Shown here piece by piece: positions 27,400-36,080 of a DNA stretch of 64,000 bases. This DNA comes from JAVKEN01 sp040221415. Lineage in GTDB: Bacteria; Pseudomonadota; Alphaproteobacteria; Rickettsiales; JABSSG01. Made by a program: the position numbers and the translations under genes. Each line of letters begins with the position of its first letter. The first letter of the stretch is position 1. Under the pieces are notes generated by a model. It was given only the letters and a program-made list of their open reading frames with translations, did not search any database and was not told the DNA's origin. Location of the stretch: positions 62,001-126,000 of the forward strand of contig JAVKEN010000022.1 in assembly GCA_040221415.1 (NCBI GenBank), written 5' to 3'.

Positions 27400-28059
27400 A
27401 TGACAATATATATACCTATTCCTACAGGAACAACTTCTACATGCAACTACCCAGACATTTATGTAAATAATAAGACTCAGTTTTCAACAGAGATAGTAAA
27501 TACAAATTCATATATAAATTTAAACTGTAAAAGCTCTAGCAACAGCACAGTTATGTATGAGCTTGCGAAAAATGGTGATGTACAAACTTTTAATAATCTT
27601 ATTCAAAACCCAAAAGTGAAAATGGATTATAATTTTGTTCCTGAAATTTTAGGCGCTTCAACTCCATTAGCAGTCGCTGTTAAGTCACAAAAACATAAGT
27701 TCATACAGAATTTAGTAGAGATTGACTGCAATCATCACAAATGCAACGACGATCACACAAAGCTAAGCATCATTACAGATCCCGGGTATAGCTGCGTAAC
27801 TAGGGATGGAAACAATGTTGCATATAATGCTGTTGTTGCTGCTTATGATACAACATCTACTGAAATTCTACTTACGGATTTATATGGTTATGAAAATTGG
27901 TGTTTCTTATGCGGCATAGAACCTAAAGAAAACATCTATGAGAATAACGAGTGCGAGTATATCAATAGCTTTGCAGATGGAGATAGCTCAGTACATACAG
28001 ATATTTCTCTTCTTGCAGGAGCATTAGTAATCACTACCTTAATTCTGTTAGAAAATTAG
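27400..28059 (+). CDS. Cys-containing degenerate ankyrin-like protein with C-terminal membrane anchor (219 aa)
   Basis: Residues about 48-105 fit a diverged ankyrin pair (MYELAKNGDVQTFNNLI, then STPLAVAVKSQKHKFIQNLV). The part after it is rich in Cys (IDCNHHKCNDDH, NWCFLCGIEP) and ends in a hydrophobic helix (ISLLAGALVITTLILLEN). No signal peptide is obvious. The layout of an ankyrin-like start followed by a Cys-rich part resembles the 263-residue protein at 49136-49927. Its stop overlaps by four bases the stop of the convergent gene. Confidence 0.65.
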   Translation: MTIYIPIPTGTTSTCNYPDIYVNNKTQFSTEIVNTNSYINLNCKSSSNSTVMYELAKNGDVQTFNNLIQNPKVKMDYNFVPEILGASTPLAVAVKSQKHKFIQNLVEIDCNHHKCNDDHTKLSIITDPGYSCVTRDGNNVAYNAVVAAYDTTSTEILLTDLYGYENWCFLCGIEPKENIYENNECEYINSFADGDSSVHTDISLLAGALVITTLILLEN

Positions 28060-29126
28060 ACCGTAACATTAAGCACCCATAAATTATTAGCATCGCAATC
28101 GCCAGTAACATTTGCTGATTCGTCATTTGTATCAATCACATGGCATTGATCTGACGCTTGCTCAAATGAACATTTTTTTGAAAGAGACGTTATATCACCT
28201 ATATTAGGATCAGATAAAAGTCTAACAGCCAGCATTTGGCATTTATTTGTAATACTAACCGCTTCATCCACTGTCAACTTTCCAGTTCTATAAGCTTGAG
28301 TTTGATTATAATTTGAGAACCTAATTATTTGATCTACATCTTCCAAGTCACTATGCTGTAGCATTTGATATTTAGGCCCATCAAACAGCGCCGCAGTTGA
28401 AGCATTAACTTTGCCAGACATAAAGGCATGGTGTTTGTACCAAGTATTCAATTTTTTAGCTTCAATAACTGTAATGTTTTCAGGAGAGTCTTTAAGAATC
28501 AAATATCCATAGACATTCACATCTACTAAGTCAGATACTTCATCAGTAGATACTTTGTTAAATAAATTTATTGTATAATATTTACTAAACTGAGATGCAG
28601 AAGCTGCATCAACTTCCCCTGTGTTCAACGCCGCAAGTTTTATTGGGTCTGTAAACTTCAGGGCCTGCTCAGCTGTACTCACCAATGCAGAGCCTAAGGC
28701 GTCTACCTGACATTGCTTAGTAAAAAGCTGTGCATCCTTTATTCGTATTTTTCCTGAAGAATAAGAATCCGCTTGAATTTGAGTTGTAAACACCCCATTA
28801 CCGAGCAAAATATCTGCAACATCATTATTTCTTACTTCTGAAGGAGATTTTATCTTTAAAGATTCTTTAGCTGTAAAAAGACCTGATTGAAATGCATCTA
28901 GCTGCATTTCAGAAGTAAATTTTTTAGCATTATTTGCATCTGCGCCTAACTCTAAAGCCTCCAACTGAATTTCGGTAGAAAAATGTTTCGCTTCCTTTAA
29001 AGTGATCGCGCCAGTTGCATATGCACGCAATTTGTAATAATCAGTTAGATATTTAGAAACATCTGACTCTGATACACCCAACTCAGTTTTTACATACTCT
29101 ATCAACTCTTCTTCAGTCATGCTCAT
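28056..29126 (-). CDS. Alpha-helical repeat protein (FT..QLDAL.xG type), 356 aa
   Basis: At least eight copies of a ~22-25-residue repeat of the form hFT.EhQLdAh.sG.hTakEAlkF can be lined up, for example HFSTEIQLEALELG, KFTSEMQLDAFQSG, LFTKQCQVDALGSA, KFTDPIKLAALNTG and RFSNYNQTQAYRTG. Such spacing fits a solenoid of helix pairs, probably a binding surface. The last 45 residues are Cys-containing and different. I choose ATG 29126 (MSMTEEELIEYVKTELG); an upstream in-frame TTG and a downstream ATG are alternatives. I know no named family for the repeat. A shorter divergent gene (29242) carries one or two related units. Confidence 0.7.
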   Translation of the reverse strand: MSMTEEELIEYVKTELGVSESDVSKYLTDYYKLRAYATGAITLKEAKHFSTEIQLEALELGADANNAKKFTSEMQLDAFQSGLFTAKESLKIKSPSEVRNNDVADILLGNGVFTTQIQADSYSSGKIRIKDAQLFTKQCQVDALGSALVSTAEQALKFTDPIKLAALNTGEVDAASASQFSKYYTINLFNKVSTDEVSDLVDVNVYGYLILKDSPENITVIEAKKLNTWYKHHAFMSGKVNASTAALFDGPKYQMLQHSDLEDVDQIIRFSNYNQTQAYRTGKLTVDEAVSITNKCQMLAVRLLSDPNIGDITSLSKKCSFEQASDQCHVIDTNDESANVTGDCDANNLWVLNVTV

Positions 29127-29241
29127 AAGCAATTGAATTCACTTGCTAATTTTTACATTACTCTGAAAAAGTTACTAAAGTGTTAACAGAAGCAATTGAT
29201 TTTTTTATTATTTACTATAATTTGAAAGAAAAAGTTGAGCC

Positions 29242-29757
29242 ATGTTACACACACCTTATTATTATATTGCCAAATTCATTTTGGATCCGGCCTTGTCTGT
29301 TGATGCTATTAAAGCTGGCGCCGGTTTAAGATTTCCTGAATTTGAAAATAAAATTCAAGTTAGAGCCTTAAATGATTACCCAATTACTATAGATCAAGCC
29401 TTGCAAATAGATTCCTCAGGTAAATTAATTAATTTAGATGATGTCTACAGATTCTGTGATATTGATGATTTCTTCGAGAAAAGCTTAGAATTTGAAGCAG
29501 ATAGTAAATCGACATTAGTATATAATTATTTTTATGCTAGGGGGCAAGAAGAGTCAGCTGGAAACAAACTAAAGCATGAAGGATACAACGTAAAACTATG
29601 CGAATTAGCTAGCTACCAAGTTATAGCAAAATCATTAAATCTAGAATATTACGATTCAGAAGATGATTATACACCAGTATGCGAAGAAAAAGATCCCACA
29701 GTTTCTATAACTGGCGACAGCGAAAGTGCATCTCTACACGATTCAACATATAGTTAA
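29242..29757 (+). CDS. Acidic protein related to the neighbouring helical-repeat protein (171 aa)
   Basis: ATG 29242 (MLHTPYYYIAKFILDPALSV). The region FPEFENKIQVRALNDYPITIDQALQIDSSGKL has the same hF..k.Q..AL...hT..qAL pattern as the repeats of the divergent gene at 28056-29126. The rest is acidic and unrecognised. Its 3' end overlaps the 3' end of the convergent terminase gene by 53 bases, which is unusually long. Confidence 0.6.
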   Translation: MLHTPYYYIAKFILDPALSVDAIKAGAGLRFPEFENKIQVRALNDYPITIDQALQIDSSGKLINLDDVYRFCDIDDFFEKSLEFEADSKSTLVYNYFYARGQEESAGNKLKHEGYNVKLCELASYQVIAKSLNLEYYDSEDDYTPVCEEKDPTVSITGDSESASLHDSTYS

Positions 29758-31102
29758 GAAACTGACTAGTTGAGTCTACTTGGTCATCATTGCTGCCCGA
29801 AGGAAAGAGTAGCAGCTCTTCTTCATAATCAAATAACCACGGAGCATTCTTTGGCAGATATACCCGCCTTGATTCAAAAAACTGAGTGCAACGAGCAAAT
29901 CTGGTTATCTTATCTTTATTCGGTACAATTGGTACAATATAATGCGCCTCCTTTGTGTGACGAAAATCTTGAATCAGAGACTGGCCGCTAGCTTTATCTT
30001 CAATTAAAACTAAATCAGGTGAATGAGTAGCCATCGAAGATATTATTTCCTTCTTAAGATCTGGATATTCTAGCTTTTTACGAATGACATCGATTAGGTA
30101 GAAGTCCTTATCTAGCTTTCCCCAACATGTACAAACCGAATAGCTATTATGATCAGAGGCCTTGAGGGCCGTATCCCAAGAAAGCATCACTGAATCAAAC
30201 TTAGGTTTTTGAGAAGCGTCGTAATATCTGAACCAAGATTTCTTGATCATCCCTTCATTCAGCTGCAACGGTTTTTGCAGGTATTGCGCTGCAAATGAAG
30301 CATCTCCTAACTCCTGTCTGGTTCTATCAAGCTCTTCTTTACCTTCACGCTCATCATGCAAAAACTCACCTTTCTCAAAAACAAAAAATTTTCTGCCTAA
30401 ATCATAGGTTAATTTGTCATTGGCAATCGCAGGGATATTGAGGTGCACCCAATTATCTTTTTGATTTTTCAATAGAAAACCAGTTAGGTCATCTTGATGC
30501 AAACGCTGCATAACAATTACAATCCTACCTTTCTTTTTATCGTCCAACCTTGAAGTGAAGCTTTGTTGAAACCAATCAATCGCGTACTTACGACGCTTAA
30601 TTGAATGAACATATAAAGCATTATGCGGATCATCAACAATCAGAATATCGCCACCTTCACCGGTTACTGAACCACCTATAGAAGTTGAAAAACGATACCC
30701 ATTCTGAGTTGTCATGAATTTCTCACGTTTGTTCATCTTATTTGAAATCTGCAACTCTGGAAAAAGATTTTTGAAATATTCTGATTCAATTAATAGCTTT
30801 GAATCTATTGCATGTTTAAAACTCAAGAACTGTGAATAGCTCGCCGAAATAATTCTTCTTGTGGAATCGCGGCCCATAACCCAGGCAGGCCAAGCAACAT
30901 TAACCGTCATCGATTTCAATGCACGCGGCGGCATATTAATAATCAACCGCTTTATATCACCAAAATATACATCGTTCAGCGCTTTGCATATTGCTTCCAA
31001 ATGCCAATTATCATGGAATTCTCGCCCTGGGTTTATTGCATTAAATGCGTTGGGCAAAAATTTATGAAAATTGTCATATTCATTTTGATCCTCGTAATTC
31101 AT
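29705..31102 (-). CDS. terL: Phage/gene-transfer-agent terminase large subunit
   Basis: The 465-residue length and motif order fit a large terminase: an ATPase P-loop position INMPPRALKSMTV (near residue 58), Walker B GGDILIVDDPHNA, coupling motif IVIVMQRLHQDDL, then an RNase H-like nuclease with LSWDTALKASD, LVLIEDKASG and NDDQVDSTSQFL. The P-loop is non-standard (RALKS, where related proteins have R-x-GKS), so ATPase activity may be altered. It translocates and cuts DNA into capsids. A strong site (GAGGAGG) precedes ATG 31102. No portal, capsid or integrase genes are adjacent, so this is a lone gene of the kind seen where Rickettsiales gene-transfer-agent genes are scattered (established pattern; assignment is inference). 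Confidence 0.85.
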   Translation of the reverse strand: MNYEDQNEYDNFHKFLPNAFNAINPGREFHDNWHLEAICKALNDVYFGDIKRLIINMPPRALKSMTVNVAWPAWVMGRDSTRRIISASYSQFLSFKHAIDSKLLIESEYFKNLFPELQISNKMNKREKFMTTQNGYRFSTSIGGSVTGEGGDILIVDDPHNALYVHSIKRRKYAIDWFQQSFTSRLDDKKKGRIVIVMQRLHQDDLTGFLLKNQKDNWVHLNIPAIANDKLTYDLGRKFFVFEKGEFLHDEREGKEELDRTRQELGDASFAAQYLQKPLQLNEGMIKKSWFRYYDASQKPKFDSVMLSWDTALKASDHNSYSVCTCWGKLDKDFYLIDVIRKKLEYPDLKKEIISSMATHSPDLVLIEDKASGQSLIQDFRHTKEAHYIVPIVPNKDKITRFARCTQFFESRRVYLPKNAPWLFDYEEELLLFPSGSNDDQVDSTSQFLNYMLNRVEMHFRCRQL

Positions 31103-31153
31103 TTCCTCCTCATTTTATGTTTAAAATTTATTTTTTATTGTTATGATTTTTTT

Positions 31154-31885
31154 ATGATTAAAGTTTTCCCGTATAACGAACTTGGATATCAAGATCACGG
31201 ATGGCTTAAAGCCAGGCATCATTTTAGCTTTGGCTCTTACATCAATCCCAACAGGACAGAGTTTAAAACCCTCAAAGTAATTAATGATGATGTTATTGCT
31301 CCCGGTAAGGGCTTCCCGCCCCATTCTCATCAAGATATGGAAATTATTACCTATGTGCGCTCAGGAGCAATCACCCATAAAGATGACCAAGGCAATGAAG
31401 GAATTACTCGTGCTGGCGACATGCAGATCATGAGTGCCGGCTCAGGAATAACTCATTCAGAATATAACCTGGAAGATAAAGATACAAAGCTTTATCAGAT
31501 ATGGATTACACCTTTCCAACAAAACTTAGCGCCAAGATGGCAAACACATAGTTTTCCAAAATCTTTTGTTAAAGATAAGCTTCACCTTATGGTCTCATGC
31601 GATGGGTTTGCGCCATTATTTATTTTCCAAAATGCCTTTATTTATGGCGGCAGAATGAAAGCAGGTGCCGTAATTAACCACACCCTGTCAGAAGATAGCG
31701 CTTACGCTCTTGCAGCAGAAGGCAAGTTTATGCTTGATGATAAAAAATTGAGCGAAGGCGACGGCGCAGAAATAGAGGATCAAAAAGAAATCAAAATAAA
31801 AGCTATTACTGATTCCGAAATAGTTTTAATTGAGGTAACATCTTGGATAGCAATCAGAAAACCATTATTATCGGGGAATTTATGA
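31154..31885 (+). CDS. Pirin-family cupin protein
   Basis: The 243-residue protein has pirin hallmarks: GWLKARHHFSFGSY, the metal-binding PPHSHQDMEIITYV, then MQIMSAGSGITHSEYN, and a second cupin half. Pirins are iron-binding cupins; bacterial members can act as quercetinases or as regulators of metabolism. I start at ATG 31154 (MIKVFPYNELGYQDHG), because sequence further upstream in frame is hydrophobic and outside the family. The stop overlaps the next gene's start as ATGA. Confidence 0.9.
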   Translation: MIKVFPYNELGYQDHGWLKARHHFSFGSYINPNRTEFKTLKVINDDVIAPGKGFPPHSHQDMEIITYVRSGAITHKDDQGNEGITRAGDMQIMSAGSGITHSEYNLEDKDTKLYQIWITPFQQNLAPRWQTHSFPKSFVKDKLHLMVSCDGFAPLFIFQNAFIYGGRMKAGAVINHTLSEDSAYALAAEGKFMLDDKKLSEGDGAEIEDQKEIKIKAITDSEIVLIEVTSWIAIRKPLLSGNL

Positions 31886-32313
31886 AAAATAGTTATAAGA
31901 AAATCACATCTTTTTTAACTCTAGCTGGAACAATCCCGTTTCTGCTTTATTTGTTTCTTAAAATCCAAGCTGAAGGCGGTAAAATCTGCCCTTGTTTTAA
32001 AATTGAATATTTAAAGACGTACTCACTCATGGTGATTGCTTTCATTTCTGGTTATATTTGGTCATATGCTTATCAGAAGAAATCATCTCGCCTGGCTTTT
32101 ATAGCTGTTGTTGGGTCGTTGGTTCCTTGGTTTAACTTCATGTTTAATCATAGCGCACATTATTTCGTTGTGGATATGGTTTATTACGTGGCACTTCTAT
32201 TAATTGAAGGTGAAAAATATGATGATCATGATTCGCCTAAATGGTATTTCAGATTAAGAATCATCACTACGCTGATTGTAGTGCTTTCCTTGATTGGTGT
32301 AACATATCTTTAA
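31882..32313 (+). CDS. DUF3429-like multi-pass membrane protein (143 aa)
   Basis: ATG 31882 overlaps the pirin stop, so the two are translationally coupled. Four to five hydrophobic helices are seen (LAGTIPFLLYLFLKI, YSLMVIAFISGYIWSYAY, LAFIAVVGSLVPWFNFMF, VVDMVYYVALLLIEG, IITTLIVVLSLIGVTYL). The opening LAGTIPFLL and the SGYIWSYA segment resemble DUF3429 inner-membrane proteins. Function is unknown. Confidence 0.75.
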   Translation: MKNSYKKITSFLTLAGTIPFLLYLFLKIQAEGGKICPCFKIEYLKTYSLMVIAFISGYIWSYAYQKKSSRLAFIAVVGSLVPWFNFMFNHSAHYFVVDMVYYVALLLIEGEKYDDHDSPKWYFRLRIITTLIVVLSLIGVTYL

Positions 32314-32347
32314 TTAAACCTTAGAGAAGACAAGAGATAAGCAAGCT

Positions 32348-33463
32348 TCACTCTGGATTTAATTCAGAATTAATTCCAAGTAGATGATCCAAGACGTCGC
32401 TGAACTCTTGATATTCTTCCTCAAGTAAATCAGCAGCTTCTAGCTTTTTGTAATATACATCTTTTTTACTAGAGTCAGGCAATTTGTTACGGTGAGTACA
32501 TTTAGCAAACTCCCGTAAATATTTTGTCCCATATGTATGTTGCAGAAGCATAAAAATAACGTCAGCGCCTTTCTCGCTCTCTTTTTGAAGATTTATTCTT
32601 TTGCCACAAAGATAACGCACAATATCAATCGGGTCATCGCTATCTTCAGATCGCAAATGATTCTGCAAAACCTGATGAGCAATAATATCCTTACTATCCC
32701 TACCTAAATCAACTTCATTATTTATATTAAATTTATAATTAACTTTAGGAGGTTGAACTTTATCGAAACTGATTAGCTTAGATTTTTTCTGAATGCCAAA
32801 AATCTTATCAGCCTCATTAAATTGATGAGCTTGAATTTTCTCAAAATATTCAGCCATGGCAAGATCGAATTCAGACGGCCCCTCATCATGTTCATCTTCA
32901 GAAGTAACATACGCATCTGGGAATAAATACGAATATAATTTCTGTCCATAATAAATTCCACTAATTGCAACGCCATATCCAACAGCTTTAATTGGAAAAA
33001 GAATCTTTGAAGCCAGCCTATTCAAAGCTAAAAATGTACTGTCTGCATATTCTTCTTGGTTACAAGCATAGTCATAAAGCGCGGCTCCAGTGGCAACAAG
33101 AAGAGTTGTAGCTCCAGGATGCTTATACGCAACCTTAATTGATGAGGTAATAGGCGCTTTGATAGATTGCACATATAAAAAAACCATGCCTGGCAAGTTC
33201 AAATTGGTTGCATAATCAAGAGACAGAAAAGATCTACCAACAAAGCCACCAAGGTTTGCTACAACTTCATTACTAATACTACCTAGAATTCCACTTTTAT
33301 AAGTTGCCATGGTTGCACCAACACCAACAGTGGTAAAGCCTACATTTAAAAAGAACTTGGTATGATCGCGTTGATAACTAGGTGATTCATAATTCCAACA
33401 AATACCTGCCGGTTTATCAAAATCATAACAATAATGCGTGCTATTAAAGTCTTGCTTATACAT
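32348..33463 (-). CDS. Unknown protein with Gly-rich hydrophobic segments (371 aa)
   Basis: ATG 33463. Hydrophobic Gly-rich stretches occur near residues 38-70, 115-135 and 155-180 (VGFTTVGVGATMATYKSG, GATTLLVATGAALYDYA, AVGYGVAISGIYYGQKLY), followed by a soluble charged half. Cys residues sit near the N-terminus (HYCYDF, AGICWNYE). The hydrophobic Gly hairpins recall the three tandem paralogues at 36-39 kb, but the soluble half is different. No family is recognised. Confidence 0.7.
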   Translation of the reverse strand: MYKQDFNSTHYCYDFDKPAGICWNYESPSYQRDHTKFFLNVGFTTVGVGATMATYKSGILGSISNEVVANLGGFVGRSFLSLDYATNLNLPGMVFLYVQSIKAPITSSIKVAYKHPGATTLLVATGAALYDYACNQEEYADSTFLALNRLASKILFPIKAVGYGVAISGIYYGQKLYSYLFPDAYVTSEDEHDEGPSEFDLAMAEYFEKIQAHQFNEADKIFGIQKKSKLISFDKVQPPKVNYKFNINNEVDLGRDSKDIIAHQVLQNHLRSEDSDDPIDIVRYLCGKRINLQKESEKGADVIFMLLQHTYGTKYLREFAKCTHRNKLPDSSKKDVYYKKLEAADLLEEEYQEFSDVLDHLLGINSELNPE

Positions 33464-33512
33464 GGTTAGATGCCGTTTTTTCTAAACTATATAAACTTAT
33501 TTTATAGTCAAG

Positions 33513-35438
33513 CTAAGAAATTCCCATTGAAGATGAAGCTGATTTCGAGGCGCTGCGTGTTGCTTTAGGAGAAGCAATTGTTGAAGTGGATCCGGCTCTA
33601 GATTCTCTTGTAAGAGATTCTTCCAAAGCTTCATTTTGAGCTTTAATAGCTTCTTTTTCGAACCCATCTAAAACAGTGTACACAGCTTCACTACCAGCTT
33701 TTTCTGCTCTTTTTCTTGCCTCTTGTGTCATTTCAAGCTTTTCAGTCGGACTCATTCTAATTTTTTCAGCGATTTTCGGCATAAGAACATTGCGATCGCT
33801 TTCAGCTGAGACGCAAACAGCTTCTTGCAATACGTCTGGGAATGCTGCAAAACTTTTGATTCTTGTGTTATCAATGGGTCTGCCATCTCGTATATCTTGA
33901 TAGAATTCTTCAACACCCTCTGGACCTGAAGGCGCATCAAAAGCCACAGGTTCAGGAGATGAAGATCTACTTATAGGTTCGGGATCAAATTCTGGAGATG
34001 AAGATCTGCTTTCTCTTGCTGATTCTAACTCTGGCGTTGATGGTCGGCTGATGGGAGTTGGAATTCTCTCCGCTTTAAACTCTGGTGTTATTGGTCTTAT
34101 TTCTTCTGTTTTTTCTGGCGCTTCATCTACCTCAGGAATAGTTTCCATAGGTTTAACCGCTCTATTTCCTGGGGTTTTAAATTCCAAACCACCAGCTTTT
34201 GGAGCTTTGTCTGCCATGTCTTGTAGCGCAATCTCATCAGGATTTTCTTCTGGGATAGCATCCATGCGGTCAAAATCTTTTGGCTTATATTCAGGTGGTT
34301 GAAACCTGCCAGCTTTTGGAGCCTTTTTTGCTACTTCTTTTAAAGATTCAAGAGCCGGATTATAATCAGTTACTTGAGGTTTTGGTGGCACGGTAGCTGT
34401 TTTTGGCTTATCTAAAGAGCGTCTTGCAGGAGCAGCACTAGGCTCAGGTGACGACATTACAGGCGGCGCCTTTGCCTCAACAGCTGGAACAGATTTTCTT
34501 CGCGGTATAATTTTTCCACGTGGCTTGGAGGGAGGTGCCGGCCTGATGCCTCCTAAGTTTGGAGGCGAGCTAAAGCTTGGCGCTGGCGCAATATCTGCCG
34601 CTTTTTCTGGATCTAATGCTTCCGAGGTAACCTGTGGTTGTAATGCTGGTTTTGATTTAGATAAATCAGCTTTCTTCGGCGGCTTTGGTCCAAGAGGTGG
34701 CGGCGGTCTGCTCGGAGATTTTCTAGCTGGCTTTGATTTTGCTGATGAAGGAGGAGTTCCAAGTGCTGCAGAAGCTGCTGCTCTTGCTGCTGCTTCATCT
34801 ATTTCTGCTGCTAACGGAGGAGGGCCAGACCTTCTTGGCGCTGGTTTAGCAGGAGATTCTGTAACTTTTCGTGCTGGTTTTTTAGATTTCACAATTATTG
34901 CTTTTGCATCAAAACCCCATCTAGCAGGAGAAGGTAAATCTTTATCATCAAGATAAAAATCTAAAGCATCATTCATAGCTACTAAACCCTGAGCAGGCAA
35001 CTTGATCCTTCCATTTGTTTTAGCTGCTTTTATGATAGCTCCAAGATTATCCATATAGACTTTTTTCTCAGCTTTTTTATTAGGCATTCTATCAACAGGC
35101 AGTAAACGAGTTGAAATTCTGTCAGCTAAATTTTGAAGGGCAAATTTCTTCTTCTCTTTACCTTTCGATGGGATGTTTAATATCTCCTCAAGGCGCTTGA
35201 CATCACGCCCTTTTAGGGAGTTGTCGATCATGCTGTCAACTGATTTATCTAATGTATCCAACAGAATTGGCAGAGTTCTATGAAAATTCGCTCTAGTTAT
35301 ATAGGGCGAAAATTCTTTGATAATATCAGAGCGGCGAGCCTCTAAGTTGCTTAGAATATTTTCTTTAGCTGCAGATTTAAGGTCATTAATTGTTAATTTC
35401 GTCTTAGTGCGCTTTGATTTTCGTTTACCTGCTGACAT
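33513..35438 (-). CDS. Pro/Lys/Ala-rich putative effector (641 aa)
   Basis: ATG 35438 (MSAGKRKSKRTKTKLTIND). The first 190 residues are helical and basic and could fold. The middle (about 190-470) is Pro/Ala/Lys-rich and disordered (PRPPPPLGPKPPKKAD). A segment is repeated: VAKKAPKAGRFQPPEYKPKD and MADKAPKAGGLEFKTPG. Then comes a SSPEF-type Ser/Pro/Glu repeat (RSSSPEFDPEPISRSSSPEP), a helical part near 520-610, and a Ser-rich basic tail. The SSP repeats would be phosphorylatable in a eukaryotic host (inference). No family is recognised. Confidence 0.75.
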   Translation of the reverse strand: MSAGKRKSKRTKTKLTINDLKSAAKENILSNLEARRSDIIKEFSPYITRANFHRTLPILLDTLDKSVDSMIDNSLKGRDVKRLEEILNIPSKGKEKKKFALQNLADRISTRLLPVDRMPNKKAEKKVYMDNLGAIIKAAKTNGRIKLPAQGLVAMNDALDFYLDDKDLPSPARWGFDAKAIIVKSKKPARKVTESPAKPAPRRSGPPPLAAEIDEAAARAAASAALGTPPSSAKSKPARKSPSRPPPPLGPKPPKKADLSKSKPALQPQVTSEALDPEKAADIAPAPSFSSPPNLGGIRPAPPSKPRGKIIPRRKSVPAVEAKAPPVMSSPEPSAAPARRSLDKPKTATVPPKPQVTDYNPALESLKEVAKKAPKAGRFQPPEYKPKDFDRMDAIPEENPDEIALQDMADKAPKAGGLEFKTPGNRAVKPMETIPEVDEAPEKTEEIRPITPEFKAERIPTPISRPSTPELESARESRSSSPEFDPEPISRSSSPEPVAFDAPSGPEGVEEFYQDIRDGRPIDNTRIKSFAAFPDVLQEAVCVSAESDRNVLMPKIAEKIRMSPTEKLEMTQEARKRAEKAGSEAVYTVLDGFEKEAIKAQNEALEESLTRESRAGSTSTIASPKATRSASKSASSSMGIS

Positions 35439-35802
35439 ATTCTAATTTTATTAACCGGAAATAAGTTTAGCCTAGAAAGGTTAATAAAAAACTAACTTCT
35501 TCTTTCTTGCAACTGTATGAACCTAAGTTCTATCGTAACCGTTCTATTTTTTATTGTTTACGCTGTCATTTTAGGTCATCGCGCACCCTCGCCTACGTCA
35601 TCCTAGCAAAGGCCAGGATCCATTATGTTCATCGTGAGGGTAGATGGATTCCGGGTCAAGCCCGGAATGACGTCTGGGGAGGATGCCGTAAAAATAGATG
35701 GAACTCCGCCGGATCGTAGTCCGGAGTGACTTCATTAGGTGATCAGGGGGAAGAATGAAGTAAGGGTTAGTAACAACCCGAGGAAGAAGCACCCTAACTC
35801 AA
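35439..35802. repeat. Intergenic region with clustered palindromic repeat units
   Basis: No gene is seen. Three dyads lie together: ATCCTagc...ccAGGAT (35600-35619), a perfect TTCCGGGtcaagCCCGGAA (35649-35667), and ACTCCG...CGGAGT (35703-35727). The second is followed by GACGTCTGGGGA, and a similar flank (AACGTCTGGGGGA) follows the repeat cluster near 60480. These look like copies of short mobile palindromic elements common in alphaproteobacterial intergenic DNA, and may also end transcription between the flanking minus-strand genes. Confidence 0.65.
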
Positions 35803-36021
35803 CTAGGCGTCTTCAGTATTTTTAGACTTAGTTTTTGCTGCAATTTTTTCATTAAATTGTGCACGCAGCTCATCAAGATCACGGTTCAATAAACCAACCT
35901 GTCTTTCGACATCTCTTTGGATTCGATGAGTGCTATGGTTTGTATAGTGTTTAAGAGTTTGCACAGAACGATCATGGATGATCTTATGCTCTCCTATAAT
36001 ATGCTTTAAATCTTTCTTCAT
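35803..36021 (-). CDS. Small coiled-coil protein (72 aa)
   Basis: ATG 36021 with AAAGGAG upstream; a GTG one codon earlier is possible. The sequence is basic helix (MKKDLKHIIGEHKIIHDRSV...) with a heptad pattern (VGLLNRDLDELRAQFNEKI) and no membrane segment. It is probably a small cytosolic coiled-coil protein. It follows the IQ-motif gene by 59 bases. No family is recognised. Confidence 0.65.
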   Translation of the reverse strand: MKKDLKHIIGEHKIIHDRSVQTLKHYTNHSTHRIQRDVERQVGLLNRDLDELRAQFNEKIAAKTKSKNTEDA

Positions 36022-36080
36022 CACAAAAAGCTCCTTTGGTATAGATTAACATAAATTAACCTTTTTTACAAACAAGCTTT

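Noticed and set aside
29198..29223. TTGATT...TATAAT as promoter of the 171-aa gene
   Set aside because: The -10 is perfect, but the spacer to TTGATT is only 14 bases; no better -35 is seen.
31001..31153. Longer N-terminus for the pirin gene
   Set aside because: The extension is hydrophobic, lies partly over the terminase start and its ribosome site on the other strand, and is outside the pirin family.
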